A DNA stretch of 64,000 bases from assembly GCA_001600355.1 (NCBI GenBank), contig BCJU01000010.1:1-64000 (forward strand), written 5' to 3'. Both the position numbers and the translations under genes were made by a program. Below, in pieces: positions 9,266-21,351 of this stretch; the stretch's first letter is position 1, and each line of letters opens with the position of its first letter. The notes under the pieces were generated by a model. It was not told the origin of the DNA, ran no database searches, and saw only the letters and a program-made list of their open reading frames with translations. This DNA is from Meira nashicola (lineage: Eukaryota > Basidiomycota > Exobasidiomycetes > Exobasidiales > Brachybasidiaceae).

Positions 9266-11599
9266 CTACATTCGAGAATATGAAGCAAAGTTTTGATAGA
9301 CAGAAAGATAAGGAGAAAAATCTAAGAGCATATTTTCGCTACTGATTTGGTGATCGGGAAAATAAGCTGAAGTAGGACTTGTGTTTTCAGGAAGATGATG
9401 AGGATTTGTAATGAGATTCATTTTGGATGAAGATGAATGCATAGAGGGTGAAGACCGTATATCTGATATNGTAGACGATTTGATAAGAGCATCCATGCCA
9501 TATTTGTCTGCTTGTTGTTGTTGTCGTTGTGTTTGAAGCGGTGGCTTCGAATTTTTGTTCTTTGTCTTTTTCGATAGCTCAACCTTTTTTCGATTACATT
9601 CATCTTCTATTCTTTTTCGTATATGAGCTGGTATTGTACCACCATTTGCAGCAACTTCGTTTGCAATTTTTTCATTTTCTTCTTTCTTTCTACGTCTTCT
9701 ATTNTTCCTAGAAAATCGTAATCCACAAGCATTACAAAGGCTTTTCTTTCCATCAGATCCTTTTCTCCANTCTGGACTNTTCAATGTTCCGCAAATTAAA
9801 CACGTTNTCATCATTGTTGTTAAATTCANATTCGTGCTTGTAATTGGTTTGGTAAACGTGAGAGGATAAGATGGCGAAGAGGAAGNAGAAGGNANTCCAT
9901 TTTGAAATTCGTATTTTGACGTATGCCCGACTTGTTTTGGATCACCGCTTTCTATTTCAGCTTGCGTTTGTAANGAGACAGNTTTGCTGCTAGTGGCAAT
10001 ACCCTCGTATGAGACTGGATTNGTTTGTGAATGAGCTAGAATACCATATTTACTAGTATCTGCCTTGACATTTATCAGCGNTTCGTGTTGAGCCAAAGCA
10101 GGAGTCAGAGTAGGTATCAACGATGAAGACGATGGGAGGGACATTGGAAACCTGTAGTTTGGTGGCNCATACGCGGGAAGAAATTGATTGCATTGTTCTG
10201 GAAAAGTAGTAGGAAAAAGNGATGTAAGGCCTCGATCGAATGTAATAGGGGAGGAAATTTGCTCATCGTTTGAAAGATCCTTGCGATCAGTCAGATGAGC
10301 CAAGAAAACATCTGCTTTACGAATAGAAAATATAGCAAATTTGATCTCNCCATGCGGAATGACAAGTACTTCCAAATCGATATCTAAGCCGTCTATAAGT
10401 ACGTTGAATGATAAAGATTGACTTCGTTTACATGTTGTTAATTCTTCAGGTCTTGCTAATAAATTTTCTCGAAACGTTGACTGGTATGTTGAACGAGCAA
10501 AGTCATTTGCAGAATAATTGTTGCAGCCCATATAAATGTCTGAATTGGATTTGCTTCGGTCATGATGCTGTTGTTGTTGTTGCTGCATTGAATCAAATAT
10601 TCTTGGCGGTGGCCAGGAAAACAAAACATTCGATTGTGANACATTTGATAAAATTTGAAAAATCTTTTTCGGAAAACCGTTCCAATGTCTTTCGATGACT
10701 TTTGATGAAGAGGTCTCGATCAACTTTTCAAAAAAGATGTGTTGCCAAAGCTTTTGACATTGTTGATCGTTAAACGTATTTAGCATTGTCTTACAACAAC
10801 CTGAACGCTGAGATTGTTTATTTTCATCATCATCATCATCATCATTCCGCTTAGCTATACCTTCGACAGCATGAAAGAAGCATAACATCATTCCATCTCC
10901 TATAAGCTCTGAGCGAATGTCAGTTAATTGATAATCATCGTCTTTTAATTGTGCTGAAGAATAACCAGTAGAAAATGATTGAGCATATCTGACTATCGAT
11001 GTAATGCTCTTCATCATACATCGTAGCACTTGACTGTTTGCTTTTCTTTCAGATGTATATTGTGCTATTTCCATCTCTATACGTCTTGCTTCGTGAGGAT
11101 GAATGAAATCTAGTANACTTATTCCGTTGAGTAATTGAACACTAGAACCTAAAATTTCCTCCAAGGTCTGATCAAGATGAAGAATTGCTAGATTTGACCT
11201 GCTCAATTGAACATTAGGATCGNAAGATCGAATGGATAAAATTGCCCAATCTGCAAAGAGAAGANAAATGCGTGAGATTGTGATGTTATCGTAAGTAAAA
11301 AACTTCATAAACTTACAGCATACAACGTTTTCAAAAGGATTTCTTTCTCTATCATTCTGTTTTCTTGAGCGCATTTTTTTTTCTTGCTCTAACATTCCAT
11401 TATCTAAACCAAAAAGAGATCGTGCTGTGGTATTGTGAGTAGGTGTCGAACTTATTGGCCGCTGAATATGTAATTCTTCTTTTGATAGTTGCATACACCC
11501 TTGTGTTGGTTGTATAAACGAATCACCGTCCATGGGTGATGTATTTGCCAAATATTGATCAAAGTATGGAATNATTTGAAAGCTGGGTACACTTACCAT
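9266..11599 (-). CDS. PAS-GATA transcription factor, white-collar-2-like (paralogue A)
   Basis: Two exons: 11599-11317 and 11250-9266, joined across a 66 bp intron (GTAAGT...TTGCAG), giving 755 residues. After a variable N-terminus, a PAS-like domain begins YWAILS and contains LDFIHPHEARR. A ligand- or partner-binding region follows, with ELIGDGMMLCFFHAVEG. A type IVb GATA finger (CLIC-x18-CNAC) sits near residue 575, with a basic tail (NRRRRKKEE). This order matches fungal WC-2/CGPB-type regulators that pair with WC-1 in light responses; the light role is inferred. The ATG is followed directly by GTAAGT, so a further upstream intron or start is possible. About 20 single Ns lie inside. Its closest relative here is the tandem copy at 13411. 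Confidence 0.82.
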   Translation of the reverse strand: MVSVPSFQXIPYFDQYLANTSPMDGDSFIQPTQGCMQLSKEELHIQRPISSTPTHNTTARSLFGLDNGMLEQEKKMRSRKQNDRERNPFENVVCCKFMKFFTYDNITISRIXLLFADWAILSIRSXDPNVQLSRSNLAILHLDQTLEEILGSSVQLLNGISXLDFIHPHEARRIEMEIAQYTSERKANSQVLRCMMKSITSIVRYAQSFSTGYSSAQLKDDDYQLTDIRSELIGDGMMLCFFHAVEGIAKRNDDDDDDENKQSQRSGCCKTMLNTFNDQQCQKLWQHIFFEKLIETSSSKVIERHWNGFPKKIFQILSNXSQSNVLFSWPPPRIFDSMQQQQQQHHDRSKSNSDIYMGCNNYSANDFARSTYQSTFRENLLARPEELTTCKRSQSLSFNVLIDGLDIDLEVLVIPHXEIKFAIFSIRKADVFLAHLTDRKDLSNDEQISSPITFDRGLTXLFPTTFPEQCNQFLPAYXPPNYRFPMSLPSSSSLIPTLTPALAQHEXLINVKADTSKYGILAHSQXNPVSYEGIATSSKXVXLQTQAEIESGDPKQVGHTSKYEFQNGXPSXSSSPSYPLTFTKPITSTNXNLTTMMXTCLICGTLXSPXWRKGSDGKKSLCNACGLRFSRXNRRRRKKEENEKIANEVAANGGTIPAHIRKRIEDECNRKKVELSKKTKNKNSKPPLQTQRQQQQADKYGMDALIKSSXISDIRSSPSMHSSSSKMNLITNPHHLPENTSPTSAYFPDHQISSENMLLDFSPYLSVYQNFASYSRM

Positions 11600-13410
11600 T
11601 TGCGTATTGAGATTTAATCAGATTTGAACGAGAAGAGATTAGGTCGAATTTATTGCGTTGATTTGTCAATTTTTCGAGAAAAGTGATGATAATTGTTTAT
11701 TTTTTCCACTACCTTCTTGTATAATCGTATATATGTTTAAGTATGGCTGGCGGATCATGTAAGAATAGAAGGAATTTGATGAATGGTGAAAAATGGGCTG
11801 AAATAAAAAATTGAAAAAGATGATGAAGATCTTTTATCTGTTTTCCANATATGTCAAAATCTTCTTGGCTTGTCCCATCTCTAAATGATATATTGATTGC
11901 TTGAACACCCTCTGAAGCTGGTACGATCCCTGCGAAACTTTCTTAAAGAAAGGAAAAATAACATTTAATCGCCCAGCGTCAACGGTAACTTTCTTCTATA
12001 TCTTGTATAAGAAATAGAAAGTGTCAAAAGGGACGAAGGTTGAGAAAATAATTGGAAAAAAGAATGATCGGACATTGACTTTANATGGATTTTGGAATTG
12101 AAGAATGTGTTAGCGTACGATCACGAATCTANAAGATTGTATTTCGTTCACATTTAAGCATTTTGGCTCTTTTTTTTTACTATTTTCGTCAACGAAATCT
12201 ATCGTATAGAGCATAAATCCAATTAAACAAAAGATATGCCATCATGCACTCTTAAACCAGCTTCAAACCTGATTCCAGCAGAGTCGCGCTTCGCNTAGTT
12301 GAAATGAATATAAAAAGTAGGCAGAGACGCGTNGCATTTACAATAGCAGTTTAGCTGTTAAATTTGATCGGTGATCGAGATCAAGCTTTTAATATAATAG
12401 GCTCAGTTGATCCTAATCGATNAAGGCACCAAACCTGNAAGACAGAAAGAAATAAGACTCGCAGAAAGTATATAATATACGCAGGCGTGNGCACANCCAA
12501 CGGGCGTCAGACCGGCGTCCAAGAAATCACTTTTAGATATTTGAGTCCTTTCCAAACTCTTTTCCATTTTCTCCGCATAGACTTCTCTCACTTGATGTCA
12601 TTATATCGTGGTAGCGTGACAATGAAAAGGGCTCCATAATACAACAATTATACATGCTCGTGTGTGACTGGTTCTCATCTTTGTATAGCCGTCGTGTGAG
12701 CTGCAATGAATAACGTTCGCTGAAGTCTTTCGAACAGTACGTGCTGGAAAGATTTTGATGAAAAAATAGAAATTCTAGTCCCAGATGTAGCAAAGGCGGA
12801 CAATGCGATCAGACGAATAGCAAAGCGTTTCTCCATCTGTTTTAACAGTTCTCCACCACCTTTAAGCATCAAAACAGATTCAAGTCATATAACAATAAAG
12901 TTCGACATTATCATCATTCCCCCTATCNACACCATACTTTTTCCACATCTTCTCCGGCCATATTTCCAAATCGATCCAAAGGAGGAATACCAACATTCAA
13001 TCTTGAAATCATAACACCCTTGTATACCTTTCTATCCATTTTTGACGAGCTCAATCAGTCTGGACAAGATTTTATGCTCCGAAGATTAAACTCGATCTTG
13101 GCTCGATATTAAAAAAAGCCTGCGAAAGCTCTGAAATACTGGTTTGGCCGAGTTTTTTTAATTTTAGGACAAGAAGACGTAATCGCTAACCAAAGCATGT
13201 GGTGAATAGAAGGATAAATTTCTCGCCAAACAATTGATCGTTAAATTTTGCTTGCTCATCTCCCCCTTTCAAATGAAAGAGAAAAGAACAATGACAAGAA
13301 CGCAGGTACACGCTGAAAGTCATCCTTTTTTACGATTGCATTCCGCTTCGTGCTCTATACATCAGTGAGCAGAGATTGTTATTTGATTTATAACTTTTTT
13401 TTTCCTTTTT
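11600..13410. other. Intergenic region between the two PAS-GATA paralogues
   Basis: 1.8 kb without a supported gene. It should include the promoter of paralogue A and the 3' region of paralogue B. Short ORFs at 12364-12872 show no domain. A few Ns are present. Confidence 0.5.
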
Positions 13411-15106
13411 CTATTTACCCTGTTTCCGTGTCTTCGTTGTCTCTCTCGAATATCGTAATCCGCATGCGTTGCATAAACTTCGTTTTCCATCCGGACCTCT
13501 TCGCCATTCTGGACTTTTTGAAGTCCCACACATCGAGCACTTAATTGTAGGTGGAATCATCTGATGTCTGTTGGCTGCCACATGCGCATCTTGATTTTCT
13601 TCACCACCTTGTCCGATGCCATGTATTCCTGCTGATACAGCAAAGTTCATTGGGGGAAAGGTCGCAGCTTCATTTGTACGTGCGGACGAATTGGATTGTA
13701 CGTCATCGTTCTGTGATGAGTTAAAATCGGCAACTCGTTCTGGGTTTCGATTAGAGAATGAGCTTGCTGATGAGGTTTGTGAAAATGACTGGCTTGGATG
13801 GATTTCAGAGGTCCAACTTTCTGGTTGTTGTTGCTGTCCAGAGCGCAAAGCCCAGGTGAAAGGTAATCCTTGGCCCTCATGCACTGCAACAGGATACATT
13901 TGCTCTCGATTCTTTTCTAAATGGTTAAATTGACGTTCGGTAGAGAATTCTGCTTTTTCAATGAAGAAAAGTGCAAATTTAATTTCCCCATGCCGAATGA
14001 TTTTTCCAAACAAGTCGATGGCAAAGCCATCCATATGAATGCTTGCTGCTGCTTGCAGTTGACTTGTACAAGCAGTCGGTCTTTGGCGATCTTCAAAATA
14101 ACCTTCCTGAAAATCTAATTGGTTCGTCAGGCGAGCAAAAGCGTCTGCAAAATAGCTGCCATCCCTATAAATTTCTACACCGGATTCGATTGTATAATGT
14201 TGCATTGACTCAAATAACCTTGGTGGCGGCCAGGAAAATAGAATGTTNGTCTGTGGATCATTTGTCAAAATTTGAAAGATACTTTTTGGAAAGCCGCTTT
14301 GATGTCTTTCAATCGCACTTGATGATGGGTCGATGAATCGTACAGCCAAAATGTGCTCCCATAACGTTTGACAATGTTGATCGTCAAATGCATCCAAAGG
14401 CGTTTCGCACCAATTTGTCCAATAAGTTTTATCCTGCTGATTGTAATCTTGTTTAGATCTATCATCAACAGCATGAAAGAAGCATAGTAACATTTCATCT
14501 CCGATCAACTCCATGCGGATATCGGTTNATTGATGATCTTCTTCTTTTGATTGTGTAAAAGCGGANAAATCTAATTTTCGATCGTTAAGTGAAGAATGAA
14601 CGTATTTACCCACCGATAAGACGCTTTTCATTGTACATCGAAGTACCTTACTTTCGTTCCGATTTCNCATTACGTATTGCAAGATGTTCGTTTCAATCCG
14701 TTTGGCATCATTTGGATGAACCAAATCCAATGCACTTGTGCCCATAAGCGATTCTACGCTATAGCCCAATGATTCCTCCATAGTTGGATCAAGGTGGAGG
14801 AAGACCAAATTTGCTTTATTCAACATATTCCCAATATCCGCAGGTCGAGTAGATAGTATTGCCCAATCTATGAGGAGGAGATAGTTTGTTAACATTGTGC
14901 AAATCACATTGTAACTCTTCATACTTACAACATCGAACGCTTTCAGACGGTGTTTTCTGTCTTCGCCTCTGCAGTGCCATCCTTGTGCCTTTATTTTGAT
15001 CTACAAAGCGCCTGTCAAGCTCAAGCGGAAAGGGTGATTTGATATGATAATAGGGTTTAGCAATTGATGCTTGCTGGCTTCCCCCTGATTCACCTGTTTG
15101 CTGCAT
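13411..15106 (-). CDS. PAS-GATA transcription factor, white-collar-2-like (paralogue B)
   Basis: Exons 15106-14929 and 14867-13411 are joined over a 61 bp intron (GTAAGT...CATAG), 544 residues. The intron sits at the same codon as in paralogue A (RC-Y-WAILS), so the two are duplicates. The PAS-like region carries [11 protein letters not shown] and the GATA finger is CSMC-x18-CNAC with [14 protein letters not shown]. Unlike copy A, this protein ends only about ten residues after the finger (TRKQGK), losing the long basic C-terminal tail. An [10 protein letters not shown] word is shared with copy A (SWPPPRIFDS). Probable nuclear regulator that may dimerise through PAS; which partner each copy uses is unknown. 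Confidence 0.85.
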
Positions 15107-18100
15107 GATGATTTCATTATCTTGAAGAGTTTTTATAATTTTGTCGTTTTAAGGATGATGGAGTTTTCATCAAAACACGATCTGAATTGGATCGTTAAAT
15201 TAGTATCAACAAAAACAGTTGTAGTAGCAAATCCAAAAGTTAGTTTGCTTTCGTAGCTTTGCGTCTGCTCTTTCCCCTTGTGTGTGTCGATTTACTGGGC
15301 TAATCAAAGCTTTAGATACTATCGCAATTGGTTTGCTTATAGCGCGCAGCACACAGGCACTTCTTTCTCATCGACTGGGCTTTGCATTGATTTTCCTCTT
15401 GCTTTAGTGCTTGCAGAAGAAAGAGCGTGTGCCCTTACTACGCGACCCTACGCTTCCGTTCATTGCAAGCAAGTTTTGAATTGTGTGTCAATACGTAACG
15501 AGTTGGACATTTGTATTGAAACAAAGGGGCGGTCCGAAATGTCCTTCAGCGCATCATCATAGGAAACACAATGACTTTGACGAAAAATTCTCGCTCTTCA
15601 CTATTGCGATCATGTAACGCTTTTCCTCAGAAAGTTCGACACATGCTGCAACGACGTAGGAGTAAAAAGTCCAAAATTTTGTAACATCACTCGTAGACCT
15701 CTATGCTTCGTAGTACTTTGCGAATTATTATGATCTCCAATCATCTTTCATCTAATAGGATTTCATTTGTTTGATGAATTTTTTCTTTTTGCTCTCGAAA
15801 TCGTCTTAAAGCTGCTTAGGAAACGACTAGAATGGCGGTGGCAAATTGGTTCTAATTATTTTCTCCAAGCAGGCCTTCATTTCGACCTTGATAAAGTAGT
15901 GATAGACGTAAATGTCCGACTTAGGTTATAGCTCTCGCGTAGCATGTTGAGGCAATAGAGCGCTTGAGACAATTCCTGGAAATTTGTTCGCCCGATGGCA
16001 TTTGATGTGGCTGCTTGTTTTCAAAAGAAGTTCATCTTATTTGAGCCTAAGCTGATGAAAAGTTTACCGAAGAAATTGCTCACGATGACATCAAACCCTG
16101 ATTCTGTGTCGCTGTAAAAGCCGATTTACCGAAATGAAAATAACGAAAAGAATCGAAAAGCCCTGTTCTCATCAAATCGTCATCTCAAGGTACTCCTAGT
16201 TCATCGCTCATTGCTGATACCCTTTGACATCGTATTCTGGTTGCTATATCGAGAAGAACAAAAGGAAAAAAAGACGAAAAAGACAGAAGAATGTCGCATT
16301 CATTTCACTGCACGGAGCAAGAGAAGAGAAATTTTGTTTTTCGGATGCGCGCGTCAAGCGAAATGGAGTTTTTTACTTTTCCTCCGTAGCCTATCATTTC
16401 AATTTCGGTGTTCATTTACCGTTTCGATATTCTGTGGAATGAGTTAAAGGTCAAACGTTTTACCTTTTTCATTTCAATTTTGATTGTATGCGTTCCGTAT
16501 TGTACAATATGCACTATTAAAACTACCCTTTTCTTTCTACGCCCGCCCTTTAGGTATCTTCATACGAATAACAATTTTTTTAGCCTAGCTATTTGGTTAT
16601 GCGATTCGACAAAAGTTGAGCATGACACTAGCCGACCCAATTTACGTTTTTTTGGCAACCACTAGGAACAAAGCATCTTTGCGACACATGTTGGCTTTGT
16701 TTTAGTAAGCGTAGGTGAATGTACACCTTTTAATTCTTCCAGCAAGGAAAACTTCACGTAGGTCAGCAAATTCGCCCATCTCCGACTGCGACCACTTACC
16801 ATCACTTCAAAAGGAACAAAGAACAATCTTGTTGAAAATAAAAGAAAAAAGGTTACCACTCACCAAATGCAAGCTCAATCTATTTGTTTTACTGTCTGAT
16901 TTCGTTAAAATTTTTTTTACAATACTACTTTTCAAAGTATACTTCAAGTAAAACGCAGCATTCAAGCTCGTCCTCACAGCCCCCATCATTACATCTATGG
17001 CTTGTAGAATGGTACAGGTATGCCATGAGACGATTGAACGCGCAGAAATCGGAGAAAAGGACAATATACACGCTTGAGACGGCTGCGATTGTGATAGTCA
17101 TACGATTATACAGCTTGGCAAGAAAGAGAAAAGTGCTTTGTTTGCCTTGTCTCAAAACACTTAAGGTCTTTTGTCGTAGAACGGATAACAGCTTTGCAAG
17201 TGGCGTGATTTTCCCTACATCCGTTTTACAGTCCTCGTATCAACCAGCTACGCATCAAATGTGATCTCAGAATCATTAGCCGGTTATCGCCACTCAATCG
17301 AGATTGTCGAGCTTTGTTTTAAAAAGACATCGAAACCACTTTTCAAATGATCTTCTCTGGATTAAAATCCCTGTCAGCAACTTCAAAAAGTCGATTATCT
17401 ACGAGAATGAAGCGTAAGAGATGATTCTGACCTATTTCCGCAATATTTGTTGAGCAGTGGCGTAAAATTCAAGTTGCAAATGATTGGATATACAAGATAG
17501 GATGACATCAAGTTTAGCGTAGATAGGTGATCCTTTTAGGTCGATGCGAATATGTCGAAGCTTTAGGATGAGAAATAACTATCATATACGAGTTGAATTC
17601 AAAAACGATAGAGTAAAGTTGCAATCTAGAAAATTCGTTAGAAAAAATCGGAAGTCGTACAGATTACTCCATTATGGAAAATATGATTGTTCAGACAAAC
17701 GAATGGATGTGTAGAAATGCAAATAATATCAAAGTGATAGTGTTTTGAATAGAATTTGAGTTATATACCAGCTTCTTGGACACCGATTTTTGAAGCTCAG
17801 GAGTTGCACTCAAACGTATTATATGGCTACGCACGCCTATTGGAAAAATATGGGAAAAATATGGCGCTGCGCATGCTGAGATCTAACGGTGAGGTATGAG
17901 TATGCCATTAAGTATAGGTTTTGGCGCGTAGCGAAAAAAAGGCATCAATCACAACGCTTCCGAGAACCCTTCATTGTATGGAAGATCGATAATTGGATGC
18001 ATTCGATATACGGTATACTTTGGTCTGGCGCTCTAGAAATATAATTCAATCATACAGAAAGATTGCTACAACACGCACCGATATACTCCTTCTCTCAGTC

Positions 18101-18523
18101 TCGACAGAATTGACAGCGCTTCGGCAATTCCATTCTACATTTATCACAGCAGCCGCGCCCTGTGCACGGCGGGTTGTGGTTCTGTCTGCAAGCCGACAGT
18201 TGATCGAGCGTGTTTTAGCTCATATACTGCTTACATAATCTGTTCATTATATATTCTACTATTCTTCATTGTTTGTTGAATGGTTTAGATGATTTTGCAT
18301 TTGACGCTTTTACCTGATGCTGAAATCACTGTATCTGTACTCCCCTTTTTTGCGATAACTATCTAAAAAGTTAACATCGAGGACTTTTACAATACTATCA
18401 TCAAGTGCTACGCCAGATTAAAATAATTTATTTTAAAAATTTGATATTTTCCGAGTCATAAAAAAGCGTATAGCTGTTCGTTATATTACCCATTACGATG
18501 ACTATCATATAGCATTAATAGGA
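15107..18523. other. Long empty region upstream of paralogue B
   Basis: 3.4 kb with no ORF I can support. It contains only short spurious frames, some A/T-rich runs and one copy of the GC-rich word near 17863-17876 (GGCGCTGCGCATGC). It may serve as an extended promoter for the PAS-GATA gene or simply be decayed sequence. Confidence 0.5.
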
Positions 18524-19415
18524 ATGGAAACCAGCATTCTAAAGGCGATTGGCAATACGCCTGTCGTTCAAATTTCGCGTTCTATTAAACAGCCTTCTGC
18601 GAAAGTGTTTATGAAGCTAACATTTCTTAATCCTACCGGATCGTATAAGGATCAATGGTAGAAAGTGCTTTAAAAAGCGGTAAACTTCAAAGTTGACAGT
18701 GATTGAAGTAACAGGTGGAAGTACTGGAACATCTTTAGCTATGGTTTGTGCTTAAAAAGGTCTTAAATTTAAAGCTTTTACATCTGATGCTTTCGCTGAA
18801 GAGAAATTAAAAAATATCAAAGCTATTGGAGGTTTACTGGATTTAACAATTTCTGATAAAGGAAAAGTGTCTAAAGATTTATTCCCTATAATGATGCAAA
18901 AAATGCAAGATGATGTGCAAGGAAGATAGCCAAGTTTATTACGCCGATCAATTTAACAATCGCGACGCTCTGCCAGGCTATGAGAATATTGGCATGGAAT
19001 TGATCACTCAATTTCCAAATGGGATTGATGTATTTTGTGGTACTGTAGGTACTGCAGGTATGCTAATGGGAGTATCTACTATACTAAAGAAAAAATTGCC
19101 TTCTATTAAAATTATTTTAATCGAACCAAGTTCTTCTCCTGTTATTGGTCAAGGGCAAGAAAGGGTTGGCACACATACAATTGATGGCATTTCGCCAGGT
19201 TTTCGGACCTCCTCATTTGGATGACACTTTATACGATGAAATAATGATTATTGACGAAGAAAAAGGCAGAAATTATGCAAAAGAATTAGCCAAGAAAGAA
19301 GGTATCTTTGCTGGCACATCTTCTGGCATGAATGTAGCTGCCAACGAACTCTACTGTAATTACTATCGCTTGTGATACTGGCTTAAAGTATCTTTCTACC
19401 TCTTTATATGATTGA
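18524..19415 (+). pseudogene. Decayed cysteine synthase / CBS-family PLP enzyme
   Basis: The start is well preserved: METSILKAIGNTPVVQ, then NPTGSYKDQ with the Lys that would hold pyridoxal phosphate. Later pieces include EVTGGSTGTSLAMVCA (the substrate and phosphate loop), YYADQFNNRDALPGY, GTVGTAGMLMGV, GIFAGTSSGMNVAAN and the family's closing ITIACDTGLKYLST. To follow them the frame must change after GSYKD, before VIEVTGG, near 18905, near 19200 and near 19345, and a TAA interrupts after MVCA. An intact gene would make cysteine or cystathionine from an activated serine. It is clearly broken. Confidence 0.85.
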
Positions 19416-20153
19416 GATATACCTATTTAATAATTACAGAATACTCTAATCATCAGGCTTACAATTCTTAGACATTATAATTCCGGATAAAATACTATAG
19501 ATGGCACCTATCATATTCATATAAAATTATAATCGGGGGATACAACATTACTCCATACAATTTAAGCTTTTGATACGCTTTATTCTGATGCAACTTTAGT
19601 CATTTCAAAGCCGTTGTTAAAGGGTAAAACAACACTTTTCCATCCGTTGCATGCATCATTGAGGTATTTGTGAAGTTCTGTATACCTCTTGATTTTGGGT
19701 TTCGAATTATCAATGAATTACAGCCAAGTCAATGATGACTGTTTTGAAAAAGAAAAAAATCAAAGAGATTGTTTTAAGATGAAAAATTGATAGGCGAATT
19801 TACTGCAACAGACATGAAAGGTCTACACGTATATACGCTCGGCATATCCGAACAATATTGCAGTTTCTGACCGCTGTTGACTGAATGGAAAAAATAGACG
19901 GGTATAAAAATACATATTCTTATCTTTGTCTTTTCAAGCAGGCACAGGAACAGCTTATGTTTGCTTTCTTTAGTCTTTTGTCAGTATCCGGTTAAATTGG
20001 CTAATATGCTCAGATCATCAAATGTCACCCAAGTATACTTCTCTATACTTCTCTTTCTTAAGTTACTTACCAACTTTTATAGATTCGAGATTTCAATCGA
20101 GAATGTGACCGTGATCACGACCAAAAATCTATTAAAAGAAATGAGAAAATACT
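19416..20153. other. Intergenic, nothing recognised
   Basis: 738 bases downstream of the cysteine-synthase remnant and of the convergent secreted-protein gene. A plus-strand ORF at 19961-20359 is mostly antisense to that gene and is not supported. Confidence 0.5.
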
Positions 20154-20522
20154 CTACATCTGATCTAAAATGCCTTCATGTTCAGCAGTTCCGTAAGAAG
20201 GGGGTTTTTGACCACCTGTTTGAGGTGCACTTCCACCAACGCGATCAATTGCAGAATAAGCAGGTGGTGCATGACTATCTTTATGGGATGTTTCTCCAAA
20301 TTGAGGTGATTGATTATACAAATTTCCCTTTGGAAAAGTTTTTCCATCGTTATTTTTAAATTGATCTGAATTATCAATTGTACGTTGACCGCCTCCACTG
20401 CTTCCACGAGCTCGGGCGTTTAAGATTTGAAGTTCATTGCCTTCTTGAATCAAAGGCATTGCACTAGCAACGGTTGCAGCCAAAAAGATTGAGGTAAGAA
20501 TTGCGGAAGTTCTCATTTTCAT
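20154..20522 (-). CDS. Small secreted protein with two PPxY motifs
   Basis: 122 residues, intronless. A signal peptide (MKMRTSAILTSIFLAATVASA) precedes a polar, Gly/Ser/Gln-rich body with no cysteines. Two PPxY motifs (PPAYS, PPSYG) lie in the C-terminal third. In other proteins PPxY binds WW domains; in a secreted protein the meaning is unclear. The gene at 41598-41984 has the same plan (signal peptide, about 100 residues, PPSY). ATG 20516, two codons in, is an alternative start. No catalytic domain is visible; a wall, matrix or effector-like role is possible. Confidence 0.7.
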   Translation of the reverse strand: MKMRTSAILTSIFLAATVASAMPLIQEGNELQILNARARGSSGGGQRTIDNSDQFKNNDGKTFPKGNLYNQSPQFGETSHKDSHAPPAYSAIDRVGGSAPQTGGQKPPSYGTAEHEGILDQM

Positions 20523-21111
20523 AAAGAGTAATTGAAGAAAAAAAAGAAATAAAGAAGTTGAAATAGATGATATGTTTATTGACCGGCAATAAAGAGAATG
20601 AATGATGTTGGGTGATGATGGGATCGAATAGGAAAATAAGGCCTTTTTAAGTCTTTTTCTTTTAAATCTTTACCATTATTTCATGTTTATCGTTTGTAGT
20701 AGGAGGAGCAGAACACATACGTTTAAGCCGGAAATCAGTGCTTAATTGCTAGACATATGCACGCCTTATCGGCTTGCGCAGCGCTAGAGTGAACTTTGAT
20801 GGCGTCAAGATACGCCTTATAATAGCTCGAGATTCGAATGAAAATATCAACGCGCCGAGTTGCGTCGCATGTACATTCGGATAACGTATGCATATGGGCC
20901 CTTTAGTGTCTACACGCTAAAGCCCGTCGGAAGGCGTAACTCGGTTCCACGGCGTAAAGGAAGTAATAGCGCAGAAAACTTGCTCGTATGCAGTTGGCGC
21001 TATCGGCTGACAATTTATTAATGATACTAATGCATGCTTGGTTTTTGGTCGGAAGTTCGGGCTTGCATAAAATATTTTTCCATTTTTCTGATAAAATTAT
21101 TGAAAAGATTA
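20523..21111. other. Intergenic region with a GC-rich word
   Basis: This region holds the promoter of the small secreted protein and, at 20775-20785, one copy of the TGCGCAGCGCT word. No gene is supported. The local G+C is higher than in the surroundings. Confidence 0.5.
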
Positions 21112-21351
21112 TTAATGGGTAAGGAGGCCTACAGGCAGTTGGAAGTATGAGAGATCTGGAGTCAAAAGAGAAGCAGCACCGGTGTAAAATGCTGCTGCGG
21201 ATGTAGCCAAACCAAAAGCACCTGCAGCATCCATGACAGCAACACTTCCATTCATATTTGCTACTGCCAATAAAAGAATTACGATGTCGACCAAGACAAG
21301 AGTCACAATAATTGCAAAATTTAAGTTTCTAGTCTTTTGTTGACCGATGAT
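21112..21351 (-). pseudogene. C-terminal fragment of a GPR1/FUN34/YaaH acetate transporter
   Basis: The frame reads QQKTRNLNFAIIVTLV, DIVILLLAVANMNG, AGAFGLATSAAAFYTGAAS, LLTPDLSYFQLPVG, which is the last two to three membrane segments and the conserved tail of acetate/ammonium transporters of this family. An AG precedes the first conserved residues (about 21351), so this may be the last exon. No upstream exon with the family's NPAP motif is visible within several hundred bases, so the gene appears truncated. Confidence 0.65.

Noticed and set aside
12364..12872. Several ORFs between the PAS-GATA paralogues
   Set aside because: Overlapping on opposite strands with no recognisable motif or promoter.
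15278..17264. ORFs of 65-126 codons in the long empty region
   Set aside because: Low-complexity or Cys/Ser/Arg-rich translations without consistent codon use; overlapping on both strands.
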